A DNA stretch of 64,000 bases, taken from Vombatus ursinus. Taxonomy: Eukaryota > Chordata > Mammalia > Diprotodontia > Vombatidae. Shown in pieces: positions 11,669-21,692 of this stretch; positions within the stretch are counted from its first letter, which is position 1; every line of letters begins with the position of its first letter. The DNA is taken from positions 24,147,722 through 24,211,721 of the forward strand of contig NW_020954562.1 of the NCBI RefSeq assembly GCF_900497805.2. Direction: 5' to 3'. The notes under the pieces are model-generated. The model was given only the letters and a program-made list of their open reading frames with translations. It had not been told where the DNA came from and made no database searches. The position numbers were made by a program, and so were the translations under genes.

Positions 11669-12167
11669 TTTAAGGGTGTTTGGGAGTGGGGTGTTGAGAG
11701 AACATAGCTGAGCACTTTCTCTACTCCACCATTTTGGCTATGCCCACAAAAGTGACCCAGATGATGTCTTTTAAAAAACCAAACCCACCTATACTATCCA
11801 GAGAGGTACTCTTGAGGATGTATGTTTAGGGCTAAATCATATAAGACTGAATATTATAAATAGTTGGATATATAATATAATAGTTCATAGTTGTATAAAA
11901 ATAAGACATATATATGTATTATTTTTACACGATTATCATAGAGTTCTTATTATCATGCAACAACTATAAATGTATGTATGTATAAATGTATGTATTGTTG
12001 AGAAAGAAAAAAAGTGTGTACTGTGTGAAAATAATATCTCCCTACATTGAAGAGGACTTTTGCTGTTCTATTTGCTAAGGCTACATAAAACAGAAACTTA
12101 CGATTAATAATGAGGCTTTCCATTTTAAATGAACTCCTGAAAGAAACGTTTATGTGTTTTTAGAATA

Positions 12168-12237
12168 AAAACATGATGCTAGTCAGTAAATTTTAGTTTA
12201 TTCCAGACATGTCATCAGAGCAAGAAGAGTCTTTGTC
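12168..12237 (+). repeat. Direct repeat, copy A (70 bp)
   Basis: Aligns without gaps to 12772-12841 with 5 mismatches in 70 (about 93%). It starts 'aaaacatgatgctagtcag' and ends 'gagtctttgtc'. Similarity stops abruptly at both edges. Confidence 0.9.
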
Positions 12238-12771
12238 ACTGTGGGTAACCAGATTTTTGAGAATATCTCATAACATGGCCTAGAGTTAAGGTACAATTAG
12301 TTGATAGAGCTCTAAAACATTTATAGCTTTTGAAGAAACTATCAACAAATGGAGCTTTTACAAAAGTGAAACTCAGAATAACAAGCTAATAGATAGCTGG
12401 GAATATAGTTAACCAGTTAACTTGAAATTCAGAAAGCTACCTGTGGCTTCATTCAAAATGAGAAAAATCCTCACCAGGCCAAAAAAAACCCTATCAATTC
12501 TATGAGAACAGAGTAATTGCAAATATCAGAAATAATAAATAAATAAATAAAAGTCATTTTCTTTCATCATACTCGGGATGCACTTGAAAAATCATGATAG
12601 CATTTCTCTCTGGACTTTTATCCCCAGGATTCAAGATGGCATTTAAATTAAAGTCAAACATCTGTGATGCTCCCCTACCCCTGGCAAGCCACAGTGAGAG
12701 CCAAATGTTGGCCAGCAACAGCAAAATATACTACAGCAGCAGTTCCACTATTCACAGTCGTGTCCCCCATG

Positions 12772-12841
12772 AAAACATGATGCTAGTCAGCAAATTTTTG
12801 TTTATTCCAGACATGTCATCTGAGTAAGGAGAGTCTTTGTC
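12772..12841 (+). repeat. Direct repeat, copy B (70 bp)
   Basis: Second copy, 604 bp downstream of copy A and in the same orientation. It is not recognised as part of a known repeat. Confidence 0.9.
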
Positions 12842-13754
12842 CTCCCCCAAATACTGTACCTGAACATTCAAGTGCAATAGACCAGTTGACTATTACCTCT
12901 GAAGGAATAGAAGGAGACTTTGTTGTTAGTTCATGCTATTACTAGTGAAATCAGTGTCAGGAATAATGGTGAGCCTATAAGGTTTGATATTGCTTACCGG
13001 GAGCCCCAGGGAACCCTGCCATGGTATCACCAGCATTAACAATTCAGTCCCTGCCACCAGGGTGACCTCAAGCAGTGTGAAGGATTCACTGAAACAGTGG
13101 AGCTTTGAAAATATATTCCCCTAATTGAGACTTCAAGAGGAAGAAACAGAAAATCAACTCTGAAGACAAAGCTAATTTAGCATAAAACCATAATAGTAAA
13201 ATGATGAAGGCTGAGTCTACCCATATTTGTTACTTTATCTGTTACTAGTAGTCTTTTGTTTCAGAAATACCCTAGTAGGAATGTATTCTTATTGTTAATG
13301 TATGCAAGATGATTAAAAAAAACGAACTAAAAAAATGTGTGTGGTCTAATCAAGATAAATTGTCATGATACTAACTCAGTAAAAAAGAGCATTTTACATT
13401 ATGGCTAGCCATTCATGTTATGGCTAGCAATTCAAATAAAATGATTTACTGTGGGAGTGGATAATGATAACATTTACCTATTCAGTAATAGGATGCATCT
13501 TCTGGAAGAAAACAGGTTTCCATAAGGACAAGATGAAAAGAAAAGGAGAGGAAGAGTATGAGATCTAGGAAAGTTTATTAATGAGAGTACAAGATTTTCA
13601 GAGGACACAATGAAGTGAAGGTCAGAGAAATACTGGAACTTGGAAAGGTTGAAATAGGTCAGGATGAAAAGGTGGTGGGCGATGTCAGGAAAGGGGCGGT
13701 TTATTTTCCTTATTGGATCATAGAGATTAGGAAGAGGAAGAGGTAGCTGATTGT

Positions 13755-13755
13755 A

Positions 13756-13793
<38 letters not shown>
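13755..13793. repeat. (TAA)n microsatellite
   Basis: Uninterrupted ATA/TAA trinucleotide run. It produces a poly-Leu shadow frame on the minus strand. Confidence 0.97.
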
Positions 13794-13896
13794 GCTGACT
13801 GTTCCCCACTTCTCTAATCTGTTTCATGTTGGGAAGTAGGTAAATTCAGTAATTGAGTAACTCCCCTCAAATTTCCTTGTTCTTACCATAAGGAGG

Positions 13897-13960
13897 AAAG
13901 AGAGTGAGAGGAGAGAGAGAGAGAGGGAGAGAGAAAGAGAGGGAGGGAGAAAGAGAGAAA
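13897..13960. repeat. GA-rich low-complexity tract
   Basis: Purine-only run of GAGA/GGGA units on the plus strand. Confidence 0.9.
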
Positions 13961-13965
13961 CTAAG

Positions 13966-15345
13966 ACATCCCTGTGCTTAACACCATTATTTTACATGAA
14001 CTGCTTTTCTCAATCCTTCACAATCCACTCCCCCCACCCTGCACTTTCTTTCCAATCACTCTTCCTCTCGAAACACTAGGTGTCACTTTGGACCCTCAGG
14101 GGATCTAGTCCCTCCTAATTTCCTTATCCTTTTAAGTAAAAAGAGAAAAGTGTGGGTGGAGTTGAGCCTCTGGGATCAGTGCTGCACACTCTCAGCAGGA
14201 CCATGATTTCAAACTGCTCATTTTTCTAGGAGAGTTAAGTGAGCCTCCAGTTCAAATTTTAGGTTTCTACTTGAGAGACTTATCTGGTTACTAAATTGTG
14301 ACTTGATTGCCCCCAAATGGGTGTTTTCATATCCCAAGCAAGCAAATGCAGGGTCCTAGCATAGATACTCTATGAAATAAAAACAAACCCAGGGCTCTCC
14401 ACCCACACACCCTCTTAAGTAATGACATGCCCATAAATAATGGGGGGAAATCATTTATAAGAGAGAATAAAATCAAGTTTCTTAACTATGATCAGCAGTG
14501 AAAGAAAGTAAAAATTGCTTTCCTCCTTCCTCCTTTTTAAGCTATGCCTGAACTGAGAGAGAAAGAAAGAAGAAGGGGACAAAGGAGATTTCCCTCAATG
14601 ACTTGGCTTCATAGTGAAGGGAGAGGAAATGAAGAGTGGATAAATCATCTGTCTTTGCAGCACCAAAAGGCAGATTCTTTCAGACAAACTGCCAATTCTG
14701 TCCAGGCAGGTCATTTTTTAAAAGCAAATCGGAAGGCCAGGCAATGGTCCCCTGCTCATGGTCATATTTGATCCTCTCATTCATCAGGGATAGCAGAGGC
14801 CTTCACAAGGAATCAGCTCCCTGTCTGCAGCTGCCGATCTCTTTTAGTCCCCTAGGGACTCCGAAGTTCCTTGGCCTCCCCTCCCCTGTCCTAGCAGGGA
14901 CATTTATGATCATTGATCATTTAGCCTTTCCTTCCAGCTGGCCTGGGGGGGGCAGTAAAGGGGGGTGTTGAAATAAAAAAACAAACAAAAAACACAAGCA
15001 ACAACCACCACCATTCCACTATTGTTTATGCCCTTGACACATAAACAAGATATTAGCAGTTGCAAATCCTGCTTTATTTCTTGATTGTATAGGCTATAAG
15101 AGAGGTCTGGTAACAAAAGCAGTCTGGATAAGGTGATAGATTGCACCAGGTGGGAAGCAACTAAACAATAATTATTTTCCTGGGAAGCTAGTATCTTGGT
15201 GCTATAGTATTCCTTAACCAACGCAATGTTGTAAAGAGAAGAAATGAAAGTGAAGAATTCATATTTAAAGCTAGTGTTAGTAAGACGGAAGCTGGGAATA
15301 AAGATAGAGAGGAGAGGGGCTTACCACAGTACCCTCCTGGGATTT
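13966..15345. other. Unrecognised, mildly GC-richer stretch
   Basis: No transposon signature seen. Two overlapping plus-strand frames (14544-14771 and 14636-14971) have no recognisable domain, and there is no evident splice pattern. This is one of the few non-repeat stretches and might hold unannotated unique or regulatory DNA. Confidence 0.45.
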
Positions 15346-15350
15346 ATAAG

Positions 15351-15447
15351 TATGTGTGTGTGTGTGTGTGTGTGTGTGTATGCATATGTGTGTATATATA
15401 CACACATATATACACATATACACATGTGTTTACACACATACACACAT
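15351..15447. repeat. Compound (TG)n-(TA)n-(CA)n microsatellite
   Basis: A TG run is followed by TATATA and then ACAC/CACAT runs, so the two flanks are complementary and could fold back. Confidence 0.95.
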
Positions 15448-15775
15448 CATTGTTTGTCCTTCATTCTCAAAGGGGACCAGGACATCAGGATGGAGATGTC
15501 ATGACTTGGAAGCAAATTGGATTTAAATGAGGGAAGGCTGTGCAAACTCACTAGCCTCTCCCTTCTGAAACCATCTGGATCCATGGCAAGATACAGATCA
15601 GGGCAACTGGAGATGGCCCCAGATGCAGAGGGAGGCCTCGATCTTTTTAAGCTAAGGTCTTTTCCAAGTCTCAGTTTCTCTGAGGCAATGAGTCCATTCA
15701 GTGAGTAAGGCTAGGTAAAAATGAGGTAAAGCATGGCCTCTTTTACCTAGTCAATAAAATAAAATAAAATAAAAT
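15445..15775 (-). mobile_element. RTE-tailed SINE (RTESINE-like)
   Basis: On the plus strand it begins 'cattgtttgtccttcattct', the reverse complement of the terminal 'gagaatgaaggacaaacaat' type end of marsupial RTE elements. Compare the RTE end at about 48070, 'gagaataaagagcaacaaaa'. Its body ('ggacatcaggatggagatgt', 'gatggccccagatgcagagg', 'taagctaaggtctttt') is a marsupial non-autonomous element I recognise by eye. The family name is from memory. Confidence 0.65.
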
Positions 15776-16235
15776 CAATCTGGAAGGGGAAGACCCTCAG
15801 GGTTTCTGGCCAAAACAGAAACAATTGCTATTTACACTCACTCTGAGCCATCAGAATCCAAACAATATATACGAACACTCCCTTCATCAATACATGTTAT
15901 AACCTCTCTGTAATTTAGTAAGTCCTCAAGTATTGCTATGTCTGAAAAATCCAATCATGCTGAAGCCCCCTAGTGATGAGCCTCTCTTAATTTAGCTAGA
16001 TTGTCCACAGATAAGAGACATATAATCCATTACTACTGAAAACTTCTCAGTTAGTAGGACCTACAAGAACTTGTGTTCCAATGGCATGGTCATTTGGAAC
16101 CCAGATTCTCTCCCAGTGCATTTTAAGTATCAAGGGGAGGACTTTATTAAAATTGACCAATAAATAGCTATATTTAAATTTATTGACCACTCTTTCCTTG
16201 TTAACTAAAATGTTAATTTAATTCTCACACTCCTA
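15776..16235. other. Unrecognised stretch
   Basis: No gene or clear repeat seen. A short AAAAT run lies at about 15750-15775. Confidence 0.4.
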
Positions 16236-16239
16236 CTAC

Positions 16240-17290
16240 CTACTTCCTTAAAAAAAATCATTGTAACAAATATTCAATCAAGCAAAACAAATTCTTTCAT
16301 TAGCCATGTCTAGAAGCATATATCCCATTATGCATATTAGTCTATCATCTCTGTCTGGAGGTGATAGAATGCTTCATCATCACTGGTCCTCCAGAATAGT
16401 GGTTATGTTTAGCCTTTCAACATTGTTTCTCTTTACAATGTCGTCATTGCAACCTCTTGGTTTTGCTCATCTCTCTCTGTATCAGTTCACAAAATCTTCT
16501 CATCTTTCTCTAAAATTGTCCATTTTGCTAAGTTTTATGATATATCCATTATATTTACATACTCTATATAATTAATTCCGCTGCTTGCCAATGGATGGAT
16601 ACCACAACCCCTTCATTTCCAGATTGCTTTTAGCACTTAAAAAAAAAGTCCTAAGAATATTTTTGTGCATGCTGGTTCTCCCCCCCCCCCCTTTTTTTTT
16701 GGTCTCTTTAGGTCATGTAGAAGTATTGCTGGGTCAAAATGTAAGCATAATTTAATAACTTTAGGGGTATAGTATGACGGGTGAAATATGAAATAACTGA
16801 GGAAACAAAGATTTGAGCTTCCAAGGATACTGATTTACTAAGCAATGCATGCCAATTGCGTAACAAGTCAAGACTAGACATCCTCAGCTTAGCACTGGAC
16901 CCTAAATGGAAGGGGAGACAGAGTTTTATGCATCAAAATAAAGGATATAAACAAGAATACAAGATTAGGTAATCTGATTTCTAGTTTTAGGAAATATTAG
17001 GAGTTCTCTGAGTTGGGAGGGGTACCAGTGAGTTTCAAGAATTGGAGGTAGGGAGAGTAAGCAGGTGGACTTTTCCATATGTAAAACAGGATGTCACTCA
17101 GTTTCCACAATTAAGAAGCATGTAGAATTTACAGGAAAATGAAACTTTGGTCTCAAAAATGGTCAGTTTATAAGATGGAGTCAGTTTGGCCACACGATCC
17201 TCTCATTTTTCCAAACTGCTTTCCAGAATTTTTGGACCACAGCTCCACCAACACAGCACTAGTGTGCCCATCTACATTTCCTCTTGCTAG
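16240..17290 (-). mobile_element. Old L1 LINE 3' end, split by an LTR
   Basis: 16240-16774 holds the L1 3' UTR and ORF2 end in degraded form ('gtattgctgggtcaaaatgt' at about 16722). 17206-17290 continues it ('ccaaactgctttccagaatt', 'ccaacacagcactagtgtgc'). The intervening 431 bp does not belong to L1. Confidence 0.75.
16775..17205 (-). mobile_element. Probable solo LTR (endogenous retrovirus fossil)
   Basis: A 431-bp insertion in an L1, bounded by TG...CA on both strands. Reading the minus strand it starts 'tgagaggatcgtgtggcc', has a TATA-like 'gatgcataaaact' and a C/T-rich stretch after it, a later 'cttagtaaatcag' signal-like site, and ends 'tttcacccgtca'. This layout fits an LTR of U3-R-U5 type. 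No matching short TSD is visible, so it is old or its edges are slightly off. Family not assigned; no internal retroviral sequence adjoins it. Confidence 0.55.
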
Positions 17291-17299
17291 ACAATTCTG

Positions 17300-17465
17300 T
17301 GAATAAAGTCAAAAGAACAATGGAATGACAATTATAAGATCTATCTTCTGTGTGATTTTGTACCACTCACAAATTCTGCATCTCAGTAGCCTCACATGGG
17401 GAAGTGGAGAGACTAGGCAGTCTCAAATTTTCTTCCAGATATGGAATTCTATGATTATATGATCA
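17300..17465 (+). mobile_element. THER1/MIR SINE
   Basis: 'gtgtgattttgtaccactca', 'ctgcatctcagtagcctcac' and the tail 'gaattctatgattatatgat' follow the THER1 order. Confidence 0.7.
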
Positions 17466-19385
17466 TTCTCAGATTATTAGCATAATAATTTGAAGTCAAT
17501 GATGTTGCTGAGATTGTTTTGCTTGTGAATATTCATTGTTTTCATTTTTTAGGATCATGTTGTATAATAAGGAACATGGACATTTATGGAAATAGGTATA
17601 AGTATTATTTCTACTAAATAACTTAAATTATGCTTTTCAATGCACTGAATTCACATTAAGCATGCTATGAACAATGGAATACAGAATATTTATGTAATAT
17701 TAGTTAGTGGATTCCACTTAATATTGATTAATTTAAATGTCATCTTAATATTGTATTAAAATGGTCTGAAATGTCAAAGTTTGCAAATTTTTAAAAGGCA
17801 AAAGTAATACCAAATGAGCTACCATTTTGCTTTTTAAAAACATCACTTGAAGTCTTTACTGAGAATATTTACATCATAAATTATATACAGATAATGCCCA
17901 GAGGCAATCTTCATTTATATGCATGAAGATTTTTAAAAATCCATTTAGAAGAATATTGCTTTGTACGTATTCTTCTGAAATTAAATGATATTTCTTCAGA
18001 AATAAATTTGCTAGAGATTTGAAAAAAAAAAGTTGCACTATTTTCCTTTTTCCTTGTCTCATCTTGTCATGTATTATTATCTAATCACTATAAATTAAAT
18101 ATTAATAGTGCTTTAGGCATTCTGATGTAATAATTTCTAGAGGTTATGTCATGGGATAAGAAAAAATTCAAAACAAAGGCTCAAGATACCCATGGTGTTA
18201 TTTCATATGAAATTAGAATAACAGCAAAATTAATCCTATTTCATTTATTATTTTTTTCTAATACTAACATGGAATAGGAAACAAAGAACATTAATAGGGA
18301 AGACGTAAAATTGTAGATAAGAGATAATCAATGGCATAGAAAGAGAAAACATCCATGTGTGATAAATCACTTACTTATCAATTCAAGCCTTAACATATGC
18401 TTTTGTTGAGGTTTTTTTTTTTTTAAAGTAGACATTGTGGCATAGAAATAACTCTAAAATTTTTAAGTTTATATAATCGAGGAGCACATTCTGTAAGAGT
18501 CTGTGATGCTGAAAAGGCTTTGGCAAAGGGACTGATGACAGATATGTATGTATAGTATTGCAGCATTTCATTTGACAAGGAACTGAATTGTTTGCTCCAT
18601 CCAATGTGTGAAGTGAAATATCCAGCAAGATATGAAGATAGCTTCGGTTTTCAGTCTTGAGCTTAGGGAACACAATTCTAAATATCCAATTCCATCTTTC
18701 CATCCCTTAGTCCTTGGATAACATACTAAATAAATTCACAAAGTAAACATTTCACATTTTCAAAATGACATTTTACATTTTCAAAACAGGGTGAAATCAA
18801 CTATTGTAATTACTGCATATATGAGTAAAATAAAACAAAAGAAGTCACAGTGCAAAGACAACCTTACTTGGATCCCAGCTATCTGGATCCTTGCTTCCAT
18901 CCTACTTTTTGCATTATCTTGCACTGGGGCACTTTCTTCCCCTTAGTTCTCTAGTGGTGCCTACTTCTTTTCATCTTGGAATCCTAGGTTGAGTATATTC
19001 AAAGAATTAAGCATCCTAAAGTGTCTAGCCTTTCCAGTCCCTGTGCATGAAGGAGATGTTTACAGATTATACTAGATATTCATAGAAGATCCATGGAAGA
19101 TTCATGATCATATAGCATTCATGTGTTTAGGGTTGAATGTCAATGCACAGAATTATACAAAATTCTATGTCTGATACTGTTTTGTAAATTGATATATTCT
19201 GACCCCACTTCTAATAAACATAGATAATAATAAATACTTTACAGTAAAAGTAGGTTACACTCAAAAGCTTATAAAATGATAAAAGTGTGATGTAATTAAA
19301 TAAGCCAAAAAGAAAACTCAGAAATTTATTTCATAAGGGATAATTAATAGCAATTTAAAACCAGAGATAACTACAGGTTAGAAAT
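17466..19385. other. Unrecognised AT-rich stretch
   Basis: No repeat family or coding signal recognised. The 18383-18703 minus-strand frame (106 codons) has no domain that I know, and its N-terminal context gives no support. Confidence 0.45.
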
Positions 19386-19387
19386 AA

Positions 19388-19465
19388 ATGAAAAAAATAT
19401 CTATTAAGCATTTACTATGTGCCAGGTGCAAGGGATACAAGAAAGGAATTAGCAATATCATACCC
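19388..19465 (-). mobile_element. L2 LINE 3' end fragment
   Basis: 'ttaagcatttactatgtgcc' followed by 'aggtgcaagggatacaagaa' is the reverse complement of the L2 terminus. Confidence 0.7.
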
Positions 19466-19524
19466 TAACCCACCCACGCCAGGTTGGCAGAAAGGCAGGA
19501 TAGTATTACTCTCTCTTTGATGTA

Positions 19525-19715
19525 GTTTAAAGCATGGTGCAGAGGTCAGAACACTGAGACAGAAAATAACAGTTCTGGATAGGGGTGCTATCTCTGCTTC
19601 TAACTAGTTGAATAGTATTATACATTTTACTTCATCTTACTGATTCTTAGTCGTCCTTCTTTATAAGAGAATGTGGTTGGATTGGATGATTCAGCTCTAC
19701 TAATTTATCATTTTA
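19525..19715 (+). mobile_element. MIR/THER1 SINE
   Basis: Head 'gcatggtgcagaggtcagaa', middle 'cttctaactagttgaatag', and THER1-like tail 'ggttggattggatgattcag'. Confidence 0.65.
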
Positions 19716-20668
19716 GAACAGACCTTTGTTACCACAAAGGAAAATGAGCAAAAAATATTCCAGCCCATTTAGAATACTTATATTTTATATTCCTTATTAT
19801 CCTATGGAATAAATTTATTCAGCTTGATCTCAACTTGCTGAGACTCCTTTTTTGAAAGTAAAGTTGATACTGAAAAATGCCACCACAATTAAGAGTGTTA
19901 ATAAAAGTCTCATGGATAGGTAATGCAAATTGTGCTTTAGAAGCAGCTAGAGGTCAAAACAATCTGATTTTTAATAAGCACACAGAATTTCTGGTGAATT
20001 TGGGGGCTTTAATCAGATGTGATAAGATATTCTAAAATACAACACAAATAATAAAGATAACTGAAAACAGCATTTTAAAATCAGCATTTTTATTAGAATT
20101 TTTTCACTTCTATTTGGAATAACATGGCTGGCTGGAACTTCCTTGCATTCAGCATTACGTGGATATTTTGGATTTGTTCCCAGAAGTGTTAATGTTACTC
20201 TGTTTATGCTAACACATAGCTGGATAATTCAATGTGAAGGTAAAATTTTCTCTTGCAAAGTTCTTTTTTCATATACTCATAAAACCTTTTCTTTTACATA
20301 TATCTGTTTAATGATGAAGACCATTCAACATGTGTCATTAAGTCAAGTGAATTTCCAACATATTACTGATGAATATACAGGCAGGTTATCTCTAAGTCTT
20401 TCAGAACAGTTCCTCTCTAGCTTTGATTGGTAGAAAGACTGAGTTTCAAATGAGTTTCTCTTCTATCTCCGTTATTGCAACTAGAAGGAATTCCATTTTA
20501 GGTTCTGTTTATTTTATTTTTTCAGACTCTGGTTTTAAACCTTTTATACTATTTGGTTTCTCCATTGGCATTTCCTCCCCCTTTCTATGGGCTATCCATA
20601 AGATGCAATAATATTTTTACTTATAATGATATTGTAGATATGCCTACATGCATCCCCAATCCCCACAG
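19716..20668. other. Unrecognised stretch
   Basis: The overlapping open frames at 20143-20433 and 20423-20611 show no recognisable domain, and no repeat was identified. Confidence 0.4.
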
Positions 20669-20671
20669 CAC

Positions 20672-20862
20672 TCAAGGAGGTCATGGGATCAGAGATCTAG
20701 ACCTGGAAGGGACTTCAGAGACAATTTCATCAAACTTTCTTATTTTAGGAATCAGGAAAGTAAAACTAAGAAAGATCACATAGGTAGCCATTTTCAGAGG
20801 CAGGATTTGAACCCAGGGCCTCTAATTACAAAGCCAGTTCCATTTCTACTGCATTAAATAAA
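20672..20862 (-). mobile_element. THER1 SINE
   Basis: On the plus strand: 'gggatcagagatctagacct', 'ggaagggacttcagagacaa', 'ggcaggatttgaacccaggg', the reverse complement of THER1 from tail to head. Confidence 0.85.
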
Positions 20863-21039
20863 CTTTTGTACACTTCTTTTTTATTTATTTGTTTTTAAAG
20901 CTTCATTGGTCTTAATATTACCTGTATCAGGCTTATTAAAGATGGCATTTTGTCATGTTAGGGATCAAGTTGAATAATTTTATTTCATAGGCTAATAAAG
21001 AAACATCAGATTTGAATATTCTAATAGATTGTGCATTTA

Positions 21040-21620
21040 TTTGTATTTATCTTTATAAAGTACAAAATGTTGGCACAAAATTTTTTTTAAAATAAACTTT
21101 CTTCTAGTTTTTCCAGTTGTTGTCTTTAAATGCAGAGGCTTCCTCAAGTAGATTATACTCTTGGGTTTATAAAACCTTGTATTGTTGAATTTGATTGCCT
21201 TGGATGTTAGATTATTTATTACAATATTCCAGAGATCTACTTTTCTATTTTTTTTAACCTGTGGCAAATAGTTTCTTTCTTTGAATAGATTTTAGGATCT
21301 GGATATACTATCATCCCTTCATTACTACTTTTTTTTTTTATCACTTCACTTGATATCTCAGTTCTTTTGAATTTTATTAAATGCATTCTTATCATTTTGC
21401 CTGTCTATATAAAGTAACCCTTTGGTAGTCTAATTATTGGAGCACTAAATTTGTAATTAATTTAGGTATTATCTTTATTTTTGTTACTGGTACAACTCAA
21501 TCATGAGCAATGAATGTTCACCTAATCAGATTGAGCCCAGTGTTCTAGCCCACCACAATTTTTTCTATCATGACATAATTTCAGTAGACTGTTTTTCCTA
21601 GCTTTGTGATATTTGAAAAT
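21040..21620 (-). mobile_element. Old L1 LINE ORF2 fragment
   Basis: 21290-21530 parallels 2260-2500 of the younger L1 copy ('ctatataaagtaaccctttg', 'ggtagtctaattattggagc', 'caatcatgagcaatgaatg'). Heavily diverged. It explains the 21037-21267 open frame. Confidence 0.65.
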
Positions 21621-21626
21621 TACATA

Positions 21627-21692
21627 CATATGTATATATATATATATAGTATGTATATATGCATGTATGTATACACATATATACTATCTTCT
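21627..21692. repeat. (TA)/(CATA) microsatellite
   Basis: 'acatacatatgtatatatat' followed by TA/TGTA repeats. Confidence 0.9.

Larger units (their letters stand above)
7610..11747 (-). mobile_element. Old L1 LINE spanning both ends, with internal deletions
   Basis: Read on the minus strand from 11747: a 5' end of the 'ccaaaatggtggagtagag' type, 5' UTR (to about 10520), the ORF1 coiled-coil part (about 10450-10090), the C/T-rich inter-ORF spacer (about 10060-9918), then directly mid-RT (about 9900-9516, with [11 protein letters not shown] and [15 protein letters not shown]), the ORF2 C-terminus (8606-8253) and the 3' UTR to about 7610. The endonuclease, the first part of RT and the ORF1 RNA-binding domain are missing. 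It is more diverged than the 29.4 kb copy and is interrupted by an L1 stub (8981-9128), a TG microsatellite and a SINE (11505-11668). Confidence 0.78.
11750..13745. other. Unrecognised stretch containing a 70-bp direct repeat
   Basis: No repeat family recognised. The repeat at 12168-12237 and 12772-12841 is listed separately. The 12594-12827 plus-strand frame (77 codons) has no recognisable domain, and the sequence after it does not keep one frame. Confidence 0.5.

Noticed and set aside
9918-11747. A separate HAL1 abutting an L1
   Set aside because: The C/T-rich block at 9918-10060 is the normal L1 inter-ORF spacer, so a single internally deleted L1 is simpler. It remains possible and is listed as a test.
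12594-12827. 77-codon plus-strand frame, considered as an exon or processed pseudogene
   Set aside because: Only partial open frames on shifting phases, with no recognisable protein and no poly(A) or TSD. Kept only as the carrier of the 70-bp repeat.
14636-14971. 111-codon frame considered as a host gene
   Set aside because: No known domain; it overlaps another frame and shows no splice or start context that supports coding.
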